64,000 nucleotides of DNA from Candidatus Opimibacter iunctus. Lineage in GTDB: Bacteria > Bacteroidota > Bacteroidia > Chitinophagales > Saprospiraceae. A model generated the notes under the pieces. The model saw nothing but the letters and a program-made list of their open reading frames with translations. It was not told where the DNA came from and did not search any database. The stretch covers positions 1 to 64,000 of the forward strand of contig JADJVH010000013.1 of assembly GCA_016716665.1 (NCBI GenBank), in the 5' to 3' direction. The translations under genes were made by a program, and so were the position numbers. This document shows positions 26,642 through 35,506 of the stretch, in pieces (position 1 is the stretch's first letter; each line of letters starts with the position of its first letter).

Positions 26642-28132
26642 GTGCCGATGCCGTCTACAGGCAGTGTCACCATCTGGGCCAAGGATTTCAATGCCAGCAG
26701 CTATGACAATTGTACTTCTCAGAATGAACTCAGGTATTCTTTCTCGGGTACAAGCTATCAGCCTAGCCGGACCTTCACTTGCGAAGATATCCTGGCACTT
26801 GGTGTGCAGATGCCGATAGATGTATATGTCTGGGACAACTGGAACAATACAGAATACTGTTCGACTACTATTGTATTTACAGATCCAACAGGTGTCTGCG
26901 GATTACCATCCGGTGGCATCAGTGGGGTAGTGACTACGCCTAGACAAGGACAGACCGTTTCGAATGTAGGAATAACCCTCTATACAGAAGGACAAGTATT
27001 TGGCAACTGGACTACTACTGTCAATGGTGCATTCCAGTTCCCTGTTGTGCCTGCCGGCCAGATGTATACACTTGAAGCTGATCGCAATGACAATCCCAAA
27101 AATGGCGTTAGCACACTTGATCTGGTCAGGCTGCAACAACATCTGCTTGGTATAGCTCCGCTCAACAGCCCTTACCTGCTGATCGCAGCGGATGCCAACA
27201 AGAGTGGTAGTGTCTCTGCGATCGACCTGATTGAGATCAGGAAGCTGGTCCTTGGCAAGTACACCGAATTCCCTAACAATTCTTCATGGGTCTTTATCCC
27301 GGAAAGCTATGTCTTTGCTGATCCATACAATCCATGGCCTTTTGAGGAGCAGACATCCTTTATGGTGGACAATAGTGGTGTGATTGAAGATTTTATGGGA
27401 GTCAAGATTGGTGACCTCAATGCATCAGCCAATGCGCACCTCAATATGATCGTACCACGTAGTGCCGCTACAGTTGCACTTGAGGCAGTTGACCGCCAGG
27501 TAGAGGAAGGGGAGACATTTGAAGTGGAATTCAACCTCGCTGACTTTAATACAAAGGTACTTGGTGGACAGTGGGATCTGGTATTCGATGGTGCTGTACT
27601 CCAGCAGGTTCAGCCAATTGCTTCAGGCCTTACTGAAGAAATGTGGAATGCCGGTCCATCGGATATTCGTTTTGCATGGACACCTCAGGAAGCTATGCAA
27701 ACTTCCGGTATTGTCAAACTGGTCATGAAAGCCATCAAGGCAGGCAAGATCAGTGAGATGATCAGGGTCGACCACACGTTTATGGTGTCTGAGCTCTATG
27801 ACCAGGATCAGGAGGTCTATACGATGACCCTCAACTGGAGGACCCTGACTGATCTGGCTCAAGGCGAAGAAATCCAATTGCACCAGAACATGCCAAACCC
27901 ATGGGATGCAGAGACAATCATTCCGTTTGATATCGCATCGCCAGGAGAGGTGACCCTCAGTATTACCAATTCACTCGGCGAAGAAATCACCGTACTAACG
28001 CAAAATTTTGCTGCCGGAAAACAGCAATTTAAAATAACTAACCGCAGCTGGCCCCAGGGATTGTATTACTATACAATTCGACTTGGAGACACCCAGCTGA
28101 CCAAGACTATGTTGATCCTGAATAAACATTGA
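26642..28132 (+). CDS. HYR adhesin, C-terminal fragment: dockerin-like, cohesin-like and T9SS type A sorting domains
   Basis: The frame is authentic from 26516; the methionine at 26642 is internal. In order: a last Cys-rich domain, a carboxypeptidase-regulatory-like domain (GGISGVVTTPRQGQTVSNVG), two dockerin-like calcium motifs (NPKNGVSTLDLVRLQQHLLG and DANKSGSVSAIDLIEIRKLV), a cohesin-like beta domain (VEEGETFEVEFNLADFNTK), and a T9SS type A tail (LHQNMPNPW, IPFDIASPGEVTLSI, GLYYYTIRLG, KTMLILNKH). The tail predicts passage through the T9SS and cell-surface attachment. A terminator hairpin follows at 28154. Confidence 0.8.
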   Translation: MPMPSTGSVTIWAKDFNASSYDNCTSQNELRYSFSGTSYQPSRTFTCEDILALGVQMPIDVYVWDNWNNTEYCSTTIVFTDPTGVCGLPSGGISGVVTTPRQGQTVSNVGITLYTEGQVFGNWTTTVNGAFQFPVVPAGQMYTLEADRNDNPKNGVSTLDLVRLQQHLLGIAPLNSPYLLIAADANKSGSVSAIDLIEIRKLVLGKYTEFPNNSSWVFIPESYVFADPYNPWPFEEQTSFMVDNSGVIEDFMGVKIGDLNASANAHLNMIVPRSAATVALEAVDRQVEEGETFEVEFNLADFNTKVLGGQWDLVFDGAVLQQVQPIASGLTEEMWNAGPSDIRFAWTPQEAMQTSGIVKLVMKAIKAGKISEMIRVDHTFMVSELYDQDQEVYTMTLNWRTLTDLAQGEEIQLHQNMPNPWDAETIIPFDIASPGEVTLSITNSLGEEITVLTQNFAAGKQQFKITNRSWPQGLYYYTIRLGDTQLTKTMLILNKH

Positions 28133-28153
28133 CGAGAATCAATGGAGATGAAT

Positions 28154-28180
28154 ACCCCGGACAATGGTTCGGGGTTTTGT
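28154..28180 (+). terminator. Terminator of the giant adhesin gene
   Basis: ACCCCG, a 10-nt loop, CGGGGT then TTTTG. It lies 22 nt after the stop codon and before metF. Confidence 0.6.
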
Positions 28181-28199
28181 CGTTTAAGGCAGGATGAAC

Positions 28200-28207
28200 T
28201 ACCTTTA
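28200..28207 (+). promoter_or_regulatory. -7-like box TACCTTTA before metF
   Basis: TACCTTTA is one mismatch from TAnnTTTG and lies 11 nt before the ATG at 28219. The leader would be only a few nucleotides long. The -33 element is not clear. Confidence 0.3.
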
Positions 28208-28218
28208 CCGCCCTTCAT

Positions 28219-29175
28219 ATGAAAGTAACAGACTTTTTTACCCAGTCCCCGGGCAAGACCCTGATGTCCTTCGAGATCCTACCTCCGCTCAAAGGCGGAA
28301 GCATGTCTGACATATTCAGGCTCCTCGATGCGCTGATGGAATTCAAGCCGCCCTTTATCGATGTGACCTATCATCGGGAGGAATATGTCTATACCAAGCA
28401 TGAAAGCGGGTATTATGAAAAGACGGCTATACGCAAGCGGCCAGGTACCGTAGGGATCTGTGCTGCCATCATGCACAAGTATGGGGTCGAGGCAGTACCT
28501 CACCTGATCTGTGGCGGTTTTACAAGGGAGGATACTGAAAATGCACTCATTGACCTCAATTTCCTTGACATCAAGAATGTGCTTGCGTTGAGGGGTGATG
28601 CCATGACCTTTGAAGAAAAATTTAATCCTACTGTCGGAGGCCATTCCTATGCACTCGACCTGGTACGCCAGATCGCAGATATGAATGCAGGAAAATACCT
28701 TGACCCCAATATTGAGAAGGGCAGCAAGACGGACTTTTGTATTGGTATCGCAGGCTATCCGGAGAAGCATTTTGAGGCGCCGAATATGGATTATGACCTG
28801 CATTATACTGCAGAAAAGATCAAGGCGGGGGCTAACTATATCGTTACCCAGATGTATTTTGACAATAGTAAGTTTTTCGAATATGTCAATAGATGCCGGG
28901 CAGCCGGTATTACCGTTCCAATCGTCCCCGGGATAAAGCCGCTCACCAGGAAGTATCAGCTCGCAGCTATTCCACGCAAGTTTTATGTCAACATGCCGGA
29001 TGAACTCGTTAAAGAAGCTAACAAGGCGACCAGCGATGCCGCGATGGTTGATATCGGCATCGAATGGGCCATAGCCCAGTGTAAAGAGCTGATCAAGGAA
29101 GGAGTCCCTTGCATTCACTTCTATACGATGGGAGATGTCAAGACCACCTCGAGGATCCTCAAGGGAATTTTATAG
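28219..29175 (+). CDS. metF: Methylenetetrahydrofolate reductase
   Basis: A 318-aa TIM-barrel flavoprotein that reduces 5,10-methylene-THF to 5-methyl-THF for methionine synthesis. Visible family motifs: SFEILPPLKGG near the N-terminus (catalytic Glu), DVTYH, HLICGGFTREDTE, NVLALRGD, IGIAGYPEKH, TQMYFDN and VPGIKPL. Length is close to E. coli MetF (~296 aa). Cytoplasmic. It is a single gene between the adhesin terminator and the M14 peptidase. Confidence 0.95.
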   Translation: MKVTDFFTQSPGKTLMSFEILPPLKGGSMSDIFRLLDALMEFKPPFIDVTYHREEYVYTKHESGYYEKTAIRKRPGTVGICAAIMHKYGVEAVPHLICGGFTREDTENALIDLNFLDIKNVLALRGDAMTFEEKFNPTVGGHSYALDLVRQIADMNAGKYLDPNIEKGSKTDFCIGIAGYPEKHFEAPNMDYDLHYTAEKIKAGANYIVTQMYFDNSKFFEYVNRCRAAGITVPIVPGIKPLTRKYQLAAIPRKFYVNMPDELVKEANKATSDAAMVDIGIEWAIAQCKELIKEGVPCIHFYTMGDVKTTSRILKGIL

Positions 29176-29213
29176 TTTTCTTTCAACAGAAGGCTGATCA
29201 TGGGGCAAGTGTT

Positions 29214-29221
29214 TATCTTAG
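29214..29221 (+). promoter_or_regulatory. -7-like box TATCTTAG before the M14 peptidase
   Basis: TATCTTAG lies 6 nt before the ATG at 29228 and is similar in sequence and distance to boxes before lnt and the MFS gene. If used, the transcript would be nearly leaderless. Confidence 0.3.
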
Positions 29222-29227
29222 CCTCCT

Positions 29228-31741
29228 ATGATCTACAGACTTACCTTGTGCTGTCTCCTTTTTCAGCTTTCATATCTTCAGTTGCAGGCCCAGCCTGTCA
29301 CCCTGAAGTCCCCGGATGAGTTCCTGCCTCACCGGTTAGGGAGCCGCTTCACCCCGCACCACCTGCTAGTGGATTACTTCAGATATGCAGACGGTGCCAG
29401 TGATAAGATGCAACTCATCGAGTATGGCCAGACCTATGAACTGAGGCCACTGATCGCTGCGATCATCAGCAGCCCTGATAACATGAAACGGATCGATGCC
29501 ATCAGGCAAAACAACCTTCGCAGGACAGGTATGCTGCCCGGGACTCCGGAGGATGACAATATTGCATTTGTCTATCTCAGCTATACCGTACATGGCAATG
29601 AAGCTGCAGGTGCTGAAAGCTCCATGGCCGTCCTCTATGACCTGCTCAAAGGAGGCGAACCATATGATACCTGGTTGAAGAATACAGTAGTGATCATCAA
29701 TCCCACACTCAATCCTGATGGATACAACCGATATTCTCAATGGAGCAATAGTGTAAGCGCCTCACCCAATAATCCAAATCCCGCCGCTCGTGAGCATTCA
29801 GAACCCTGGCCCGGAGGCAGGTCCAACCATTATTATTTCGATCTCAACAGGGATTGGGCCTGGCAGTCACAGCAAGAGTCCAGGGACAGGATCGCCTTTT
29901 ACCTTCAATGGATGCCACAGGTACATGCCGATATCCATGAGATGGGTGCTGAGTCACCATATTATTTTGCTCCTGCCGCAAGGCCATATCATCAGAATGT
30001 GACCAGGTGGCAGACTGACTTCCAGGTGGCCATCGGAAAGAATCATGCCACCCACTTTGACCGGAATGGATGGCGCTATTATACCCGGGAGCGATTCGAT
30101 CTTTTCTATCCATCATATGGCGATACCTATCCGACCTTTTCAGGAGCTATTGGGATGACCTATGAGCAAGGTGGCGGAGGCTATGCCAACAGGGCCGTGA
30201 TGCTGCAGAATGGAGATACGCTGACCTTATATGACCGGATAGCCCACCATCGTGAAGCATCCTTGTCTACAATAGAAATCACCTCTCTGCATGCTGCAGA
30301 GTTGGTCAGGGAATTTAAAGTGTATTTCAAAAACAGCATTGCAGACCCACCAGGCGCTTACAACAGCTATGTGATCAAGGCCTCTGATAATCCTGGAAAA
30401 ATTGAAGACTTTTTACTCCTGCTCAGCAGGCAAGGAATCAAGTATGGGGTAGCGAAGGTGGATAACAAAAGCCTTAAAGGGTTAAGTTACCTCACCGGTG
30501 ATCAAGCCTCATTCAGCCTTGAGAAAGGCGATCTGATCATCCCAGCATCCCAACCAAGGGCAGTCCTGACGCATGTGTTGTTTGAACCCGAAGGATTTCT
30601 TTCAGACTCACGCACGTACGACATCACCGCATGGTGCATACCTATGGCTTATGGCCTGGATGCCTATGCTACTGAAGTACAGTTGGACTATGCCACTGCC
30701 GAAATGCCTCCATTACAGAAAATAGGATTGAACGAAAAGCCATACGCTTATGCAATAGAATGGGGATCCATCCCGGCGACAAAGGCGTTGACTGACCTGA
30801 TATCCCGGGGCATAATAGCCAGATATGCTGTTTCTACGTTTCGCGTAGGAGGCATAGACTATCCTGCAGGAACGGTTTTGCTGATGCGTGCAGACAACCG
30901 TAAAAATCCGGGGTTTGATGCCACAGTACGCTCGGTCGCAGAGTCAACGATTGCTCCATTCTCCCTGATCAATACCGGATTTGTAGATTCGGGCAAAGAC
31001 CTTGGTTCCGATGATTATGAATTAGTCAGACGCCCGCAGGTACTGGCTTTGGCAGGTGAAGGGGTGAGATCACTCAATGTAGGCGAGGTCTGGCATTTTT
31101 TCGAGCAGGAGCTCAATTATCCGGTCAGCCATGTGGATGCAGAAGAGTTTAGCTACACTCCGCTGGAATCATTCAATGTGATCGTCATGACTGAGGGTTC
31201 GTATGCGATAGATGACGACATGCTTGAAAAATTGAGTGACTGGGTATCCTCTGGAGGAAGGCTTATCGCCATTGGATCAGCCATAAATAAACTGGCAGGA
31301 AAATCAGGTTTTGGGATTGAACACAAGGGGCCTGCTGAACCTGATACCTCAGCTAAGGAACCAGCCGTCCATCAGCCGGAAGCGTATGCTGGAGGAGACC
31401 GAAGGTCGCTGGCGGAAGATATCCCGGGCTCGATCTTTCAGACGACTATGGACTATTCCAATCCTTTGACATTTGGACTGGGCAAAGCATACTGGACTCT
31501 CAAGTCTTCAACATCCAACTATGCCTGGCTGGAAGGTGGAGGTAATGCGATCTATCTGGACGATTCACCCCGGTATTATGGTTTTGTCGGCTACAAGGTC
31601 ATTGACAATACCAAAGAGACACTCATCGCTGGCCAGGAAAGGAAGGGGAGTGGCTCGGTGGTCTACCTGGTAGACAATCCGATGTTCAGATCCTTCTGGA
31701 ATAGTGGCAAGGTCCTTTTTTCCAATGCGCTGTTCTTCTAG
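29228..31741 (+). CDS. M14 family zinc carboxypeptidase, exported
   Basis: An 837-aa protein with signal peptide (LTLCCLLFQLSYLQLQAQ). The peptidase domain occupies about residues 40-350: YTVHGNEAAGAE gives the HxxE zinc motif, NPTLNPDGYNRY is the substrate-binding strand, HADIHEMG probably supplies the third zinc ligand, and GMTYEQGGGG carries the candidate catalytic Glu. The C-terminal ~450 residues are typical of large Bacteroidota M14 proteins, with a flavodoxin/GATase-like stretch (YPAGTVLLM, FNVIVMTEGSYAID). Likely periplasmic or extracellular, trimming peptides for uptake by the permeases nearby. No T9SS tail seen. Confidence 0.85.
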   Translation: MIYRLTLCCLLFQLSYLQLQAQPVTLKSPDEFLPHRLGSRFTPHHLLVDYFRYADGASDKMQLIEYGQTYELRPLIAAIISSPDNMKRIDAIRQNNLRRTGMLPGTPEDDNIAFVYLSYTVHGNEAAGAESSMAVLYDLLKGGEPYDTWLKNTVVIINPTLNPDGYNRYSQWSNSVSASPNNPNPAAREHSEPWPGGRSNHYYFDLNRDWAWQSQQESRDRIAFYLQWMPQVHADIHEMGAESPYYFAPAARPYHQNVTRWQTDFQVAIGKNHATHFDRNGWRYYTRERFDLFYPSYGDTYPTFSGAIGMTYEQGGGGYANRAVMLQNGDTLTLYDRIAHHREASLSTIEITSLHAAELVREFKVYFKNSIADPPGAYNSYVIKASDNPGKIEDFLLLLSRQGIKYGVAKVDNKSLKGLSYLTGDQASFSLEKGDLIIPASQPRAVLTHVLFEPEGFLSDSRTYDITAWCIPMAYGLDAYATEVQLDYATAEMPPLQKIGLNEKPYAYAIEWGSIPATKALTDLISRGIIARYAVSTFRVGGIDYPAGTVLLMRADNRKNPGFDATVRSVAESTIAPFSLINTGFVDSGKDLGSDDYELVRRPQVLALAGEGVRSLNVGEVWHFFEQELNYPVSHVDAEEFSYTPLESFNVIVMTEGSYAIDDDMLEKLSDWVSSGGRLIAIGSAINKLAGKSGFGIEHKGPAEPDTSAKEPAVHQPEAYAGGDRRSLAEDIPGSIFQTTMDYSNPLTFGLGKAYWTLKSSTSNYAWLEGGGNAIYLDDSPRYYGFVGYKVIDNTKETLIAGQERKGSGSVVYLVDNPMFRSFWNSGKVLFSNALFF

Positions 31742-31882
31742 AAAAATGGGCCGATAGTCTGTTTTTTCAAAAAAAAATGGAATGAACTGATCATTATCTC
31801 TATTTTGACACGGTCAAAGCAGGGTTATCCTTCCTGTAATGCTCTCTTGAAAATCATACTCACGTTAACCAATCTATAGTAA

Positions 31883-33376
31883 ATGAAAAGACAATTATTT
31901 GCCAGGAAAAGCCATGCTGAACTCATAGCCCAGGCAGAGGCCTCCCAGCTTAAGCGATCGCTTGGTGTATTCGAACTCACCATGATGGGTATCGGAGCTA
32001 TTATCGGTACAGGTATCTTTGTATTGACAGGAAAGGCTGCTGCAGGCACAGAGCACGCATTAGGTGCAGGCCCTGCGCTTACCATTTCGTTTATGGTGAC
32101 CGGTTTTGCCTGCGCGCTTGCAGCCCTGTGTTATGCAGAGTTTGCTGCCATGGTACCTATCTCCGGAAGCGCATATACCTATTCCTATTATTCTTTTGGC
32201 GAACTCATGGCCTGGATCATCGGCTGGGATTTAGTGCTTGAATATGCAGTAGGGAATATTGCTGTTGCTATAGGCTGGTCAGGATACTTTGCCAGTTTCC
32301 TTGCGGGGTTTGGAATCCATATGCCCGGGGCGCTCGTGGCGTCTACCGGAACTGAAATGGCTCAACTCGCCAGTGGTCAATGGATCAACCTGGCTTCTGC
32401 CAAAGCAATGAATGCAGAGATTGTACAAACTGCGACCGCACTTTTCAATCTGCCTGCTTTCCTGATCACGATCATCATCACCATATTGCTGGTGATTGGC
32501 ATCAGGGAATCCGCGAGGGTCAATGCAACCCTGGTGGTCATCAAGCTGTGCCTGATTGCTCTTTTCCTCATCTTTGGATTACCTCACTTTAATCCGGATG
32601 TATATTGGCAGGATTTCGCACCACATGGCTGGAGCGGCATTATGACAGGAGCAGCATTGGTTTTCTTTGCCTATGTAGGTTTCGATGCTGTGAGCACCAC
32701 CGCAGAGGAAGCAAAGAATCCACAGCGTGACCTGCCACGTGGTATGATCTACTCACTCCTGATATGCACAGTACTCTACATTGCAGTTGCTGCGGTGCTG
32801 ACAGGTATGGTGCCATTGGGCGTGCTGGGCAATGAGAAGCCAGTTGTCGCTGCGCTCGAGGCAGTCAATGAGCATACGATAGGGTTTATCATAGCCATGG
32901 GCGTTACACTGACTATGCCTACGGTATTGCTTGTCATGCAACTGGGCCAGATCCGTATATTGTATTCGATGAGCCGTGATGGCCTCGTAGGAAGCAACTT
33001 CCATAAGGTGCATCCGAAGTATAAAACACCGGTTTATGGGACTATCGCCGTAGGCGGTCTTGTCGCTATCTGCGCCGCTACCATCAATATTGATGTAGCA
33101 GCTGAGCTGACCAACATCGGTACCTTATTTGCCTTCGTCCTTGTCGCTATCGGCGTATTTATTCTTCGCCGTACACAACCAGATATTCCAAGGAAGTTTA
33201 GGGTGCCATGGTACCCTGTGGTGTGTGCCGGATGCGTTGCCATCTGCCTGTATCTCATGATATCCTTACCATGGCCTACATGGGTCCGGTTTTTCCTGTG
33301 GATGGGCGTTGGCCTGATCGTATATTTTGTTTACAGCCGTCACCACAGCAAGCTGAGGCATGAGCCTGTAGAATAA
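31883..33376 (+). CDS. APC-family amino acid permease (cationic amino acid transporter-like)
   Basis: A 497-aa polytopic protein with about 12 membrane segments. MMGIGAIIGTGIFVLTG is the TM1 APC signature, FFAYVGFDAVSTTAEEAKNP the TM6 region, and SRDGLVG lies in the loop after TM8. The layout fits the CAT/YfnA-like branch, which imports amino acids with protons. A clear terminator follows at 33406. Its neighbours (M14 peptidase, TPR lipoprotein, second APC permease, dicarboxylate/amino-acid symporter) suggest a peptide and amino-acid use region. Substrate not resolvable. Confidence 0.9.
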   Translation: MKRQLFARKSHAELIAQAEASQLKRSLGVFELTMMGIGAIIGTGIFVLTGKAAAGTEHALGAGPALTISFMVTGFACALAALCYAEFAAMVPISGSAYTYSYYSFGELMAWIIGWDLVLEYAVGNIAVAIGWSGYFASFLAGFGIHMPGALVASTGTEMAQLASGQWINLASAKAMNAEIVQTATALFNLPAFLITIIITILLVIGIRESARVNATLVVIKLCLIALFLIFGLPHFNPDVYWQDFAPHGWSGIMTGAALVFFAYVGFDAVSTTAEEAKNPQRDLPRGMIYSLLICTVLYIAVAAVLTGMVPLGVLGNEKPVVAALEAVNEHTIGFIIAMGVTLTMPTVLLVMQLGQIRILYSMSRDGLVGSNFHKVHPKYKTPVYGTIAVGGLVAICAATINIDVAAELTNIGTLFAFVLVAIGVFILRRTQPDIPRKFRVPWYPVVCAGCVAICLYLMISLPWPTWVRFFLWMGVGLIVYFVYSRHHSKLRHEPVE

Positions 33377-33405
33377 TTTTAAAAGCAGCATGATTGCTTT
33401 AATTG

Positions 33406-33446
33406 AAAATCATCTTCCTGGTCAACAGGAAGATGATTTTTTTTTT
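33406..33446 (+). terminator. Strong Rho-independent terminator after the APC permease
   Basis: AAAATCATCTTCCTG, loop GTCAA, CAGGAAGATGATTTT, running into at least ten Ts. A perfect 15-bp stem, 29 nt after the stop at 33376. Confidence 0.85.
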
Positions 33447-33600
33447 GCACCTTGTTTTCGGTGTATCTGAATTGTGCACTTTTTAATAAAATAGGGTAGT
33501 GCCTATAAGCGCTAAATCATTTATCCTGATTTCTTTTTTAGGCTATTGATTTATTCCGAATTGTTAGTGAACTTTATATCCTTCATCTGAATGTCACACC

Positions 33601-35313
33601 ATGAAAAAAGTACTCTTCTCCCTTTTTATCCCGCTGCTCTTTTCCTGTAAGGAGAAAATAGCAGAAGTACAGGATATCAGAACTCCCTCTCCGATGATGT
33701 GCGCACCGCAATTGTCTGATGAGGATTGGTATACCAAGGACACGCCGGCACCACTTTTCGAAGGTATGGATATGCTCAGGTATCCGGTGACTACTAAAAG
33801 TCCGGAGGCCCAGAAGTACTTCAACCAGGGGCTCCTGCTCTCCTATGCGTTCAACCATGCGGAAGCAGCACGGTCATTTTTTCAGGCGATCCGACTGGAT
33901 TCTACCTGCGCCATGTGCTACTGGGGCTATGCATTTGTCCTTGGGCCCAATTATAATGCGGGTATGGATGCAGGACATTATGAAAGGGCCTACGAGGCTA
34001 TGCAAAAGGCTAACAAATATGCAGGACCATGCACGCCAAAGGAAAAGGCCATGATCAAGGCGATGACACTTCGCTATGTCAAGGAGGCACCGGAAGATCG
34101 CCGGCCACTCGATAGCGCCTATATGGAGGCCATGAAGATGGTCCATCAGCAATTTCCTGAGGATATTGATATCACTTGCATGTATGCGGAGTCGATGATG
34201 GACATGCATCCATGGGACCTATGGGAGAAGGATGGCAAGCCCAGGCCATGGACGCCGGATATCATGAGAGTCGTCGAGCAGGCCATTGAGATGGACTCCC
34301 ATCATCCGGGAGGACATCATTATTATATCCATATCATGGAGGCTTCGCCATTTCCACAAAGAGCACTGGCAAGTGCTAAGATGTTTGACAACGGATTGGT
34401 GGCCAGGGCCGGGCACCTGGTTCACATGCCTTCGCATATCTATATCAATACCGGAGACTACCATCTGGGTTCACTGGCCAATATCAATGCACTCAAGCAG
34501 GATAGTACTTATGTGACGCAGTGTCATGCACAGGGCGCTTATCCTCTGGCTTATTATCCGCACAACTATCATTTCCTCGCGGCCACAGCAACCCTTGAAG
34601 GCAATAGCGTATGGGCAATTGATGCAGCTAACAAAATGGCAAAGCATGTCAATCATAAAGGCATGTTGATACCGGATCTCGCTACACTGCAGCACTATTA
34701 TACTATCCCATATTTTGTCAGGGTCAAATTTGGTAAATGGCAGGATATCCTGTCTTCTCCTCCTGTAGATACAAGCCTTATCTATCCTGCCGGGATCAGG
34801 CATTATGCAAGGGGGATGGCTTATCTTGGATTAAAGGATATCAAACATGCCAAACTTGAATTGATTGCCCTACAGAAGATTGCAGCCATGGATACATTGA
34901 AAAAACTGACGATCTGGGGGATCAACTCATTATATACAGTGACAGACATCGCCCAAAAGGTACTTGAAGGAAAACTACTCGCCGCGATGGGCAAAACAGA
35001 GGAAAGTATAATGATGCTAAAGGAAGCGGTGACCCTCGAGGATCTACTTAATTACAACGAACCACCGGATTGGTTCTTTTCGGTGAGGCATCACCTCGGA
35101 TCGGTATTGTTGAATGCAGGTAAACCTGAAGATGCTATAAACGTATATCTGGAAGATCTGGATCGCTTTCCTAAAAACGGATGGGCTCTGAGTGGATTGG
35201 CCCAGGCGTATTTAGATGATGGACAGAAAGATCTTGCCGCGCAGACGGAAGCTAAGTTTAAAGAAGCGTGGGCTCATGCAGATGTACAATTGGTGGGGTC
35301 AAAAGTGCAATGA
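33601..35313 (+). CDS. TPR-repeat lipoprotein
   Basis: A 570-aa protein. MKKVLFSLFIPLLFSCK is a lipoprotein signal with the lipobox Cys at residue 16. TPR-like helical pairs follow through most of the chain (AQKYFNQGLLLSYAFNHAEAA near the start; DAINVYLEDLDRFPKNGWAL near the end). The central part (HHPGGHHYYIHIMEASPFP, VHMPSHIYINTGDYH) is rich in His and typical of a conserved Bacteroidota/proteobacterial TPR family without known enzyme activity. Probably attached to the outer membrane, periplasmic side or surface. Confidence 0.8.
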   Translation: MKKVLFSLFIPLLFSCKEKIAEVQDIRTPSPMMCAPQLSDEDWYTKDTPAPLFEGMDMLRYPVTTKSPEAQKYFNQGLLLSYAFNHAEAARSFFQAIRLDSTCAMCYWGYAFVLGPNYNAGMDAGHYERAYEAMQKANKYAGPCTPKEKAMIKAMTLRYVKEAPEDRRPLDSAYMEAMKMVHQQFPEDIDITCMYAESMMDMHPWDLWEKDGKPRPWTPDIMRVVEQAIEMDSHHPGGHHYYIHIMEASPFPQRALASAKMFDNGLVARAGHLVHMPSHIYINTGDYHLGSLANINALKQDSTYVTQCHAQGAYPLAYYPHNYHFLAATATLEGNSVWAIDAANKMAKHVNHKGMLIPDLATLQHYYTIPYFVRVKFGKWQDILSSPPVDTSLIYPAGIRHYARGMAYLGLKDIKHAKLELIALQKIAAMDTLKKLTIWGINSLYTVTDIAQKVLEGKLLAAMGKTEESIMMLKEAVTLEDLLNYNEPPDWFFSVRHHLGSVLLNAGKPEDAINVYLEDLDRFPKNGWALSGLAQAYLDDGQKDLAAQTEAKFKEAWAHADVQLVGSKVQ

Positions 35314-35332
35314 CCCAAGCTATGCATAGTTG

Positions 35333-35440
35333 CTGTTTATACACAAACTGAAATTGGCATATTTTAGAATTTCCGTAGGAAATAAAAAAAGCGCCTCTCC
35401 ATCCAACGGCCGGTGGCCACTTATTATTCAGTTTCCTTCC
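35333..35440 (-). repeat. Palindromic intergenic repeat, copy C (internally deleted)
   Basis: It starts with TGTTTATACACAAACTG (terminal arm) and AGGAAATAAAAAAAGCGCC, then jumps directly to CTCCATCCAACGGCCGGTGG, so the central part between the inner arms is missing. Orientation as copy B. It lies between the TPR lipoprotein and the second APC permease (193-bp gap). Confidence 0.7.
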
Positions 35441-35506
35441 AGGGTTGACTGAGAAAATACCGAGTTTATGAAGATATGTGCAATTGATAGTGCCCTCAGT
35501 ATTGAA

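Larger units (their letters stand above)
19669..28132 (+). pseudogene. Giant Cys-rich HYR-repeat adhesin with dockerin-like, cohesin-like and T9SS type A domains; two frameshifts
   Basis: Joined across two one-base shifts (near 20680, and in a CCCC run at 26512-26515) it gives about 2,800 aa. The start at 19669 is chosen because a signal segment follows (RRVAMWVLAGWLAIAPFVF). About 15 consecutive ~84-aa repeats follow, with xSDNCT, GCNGTGTIxRTW, DxCGNxxSC and VVDxTPPxxTCP: HYR-type Ig-like repeats rich in paired cysteines, hence disulfide-stabilised outside the cell. More diverged Cys-rich domains continue to ~26850. Then come a carboxypeptidase-regulatory-like domain, a dockerin-like pair, a cohesin-like beta domain and a T9SS type A sorting domain. 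Both sides of each shift continue the same repeat, so this is one gene. Type given as pseudogene only because the reading is broken. Confidence 0.8.

Noticed and set aside
28279..29118. 279-aa frame opposite metF
   Set aside because: It lies wholly antisense to metF, whose motifs are complete. The antisense protein shows no domain; the open frame follows from codon bias.
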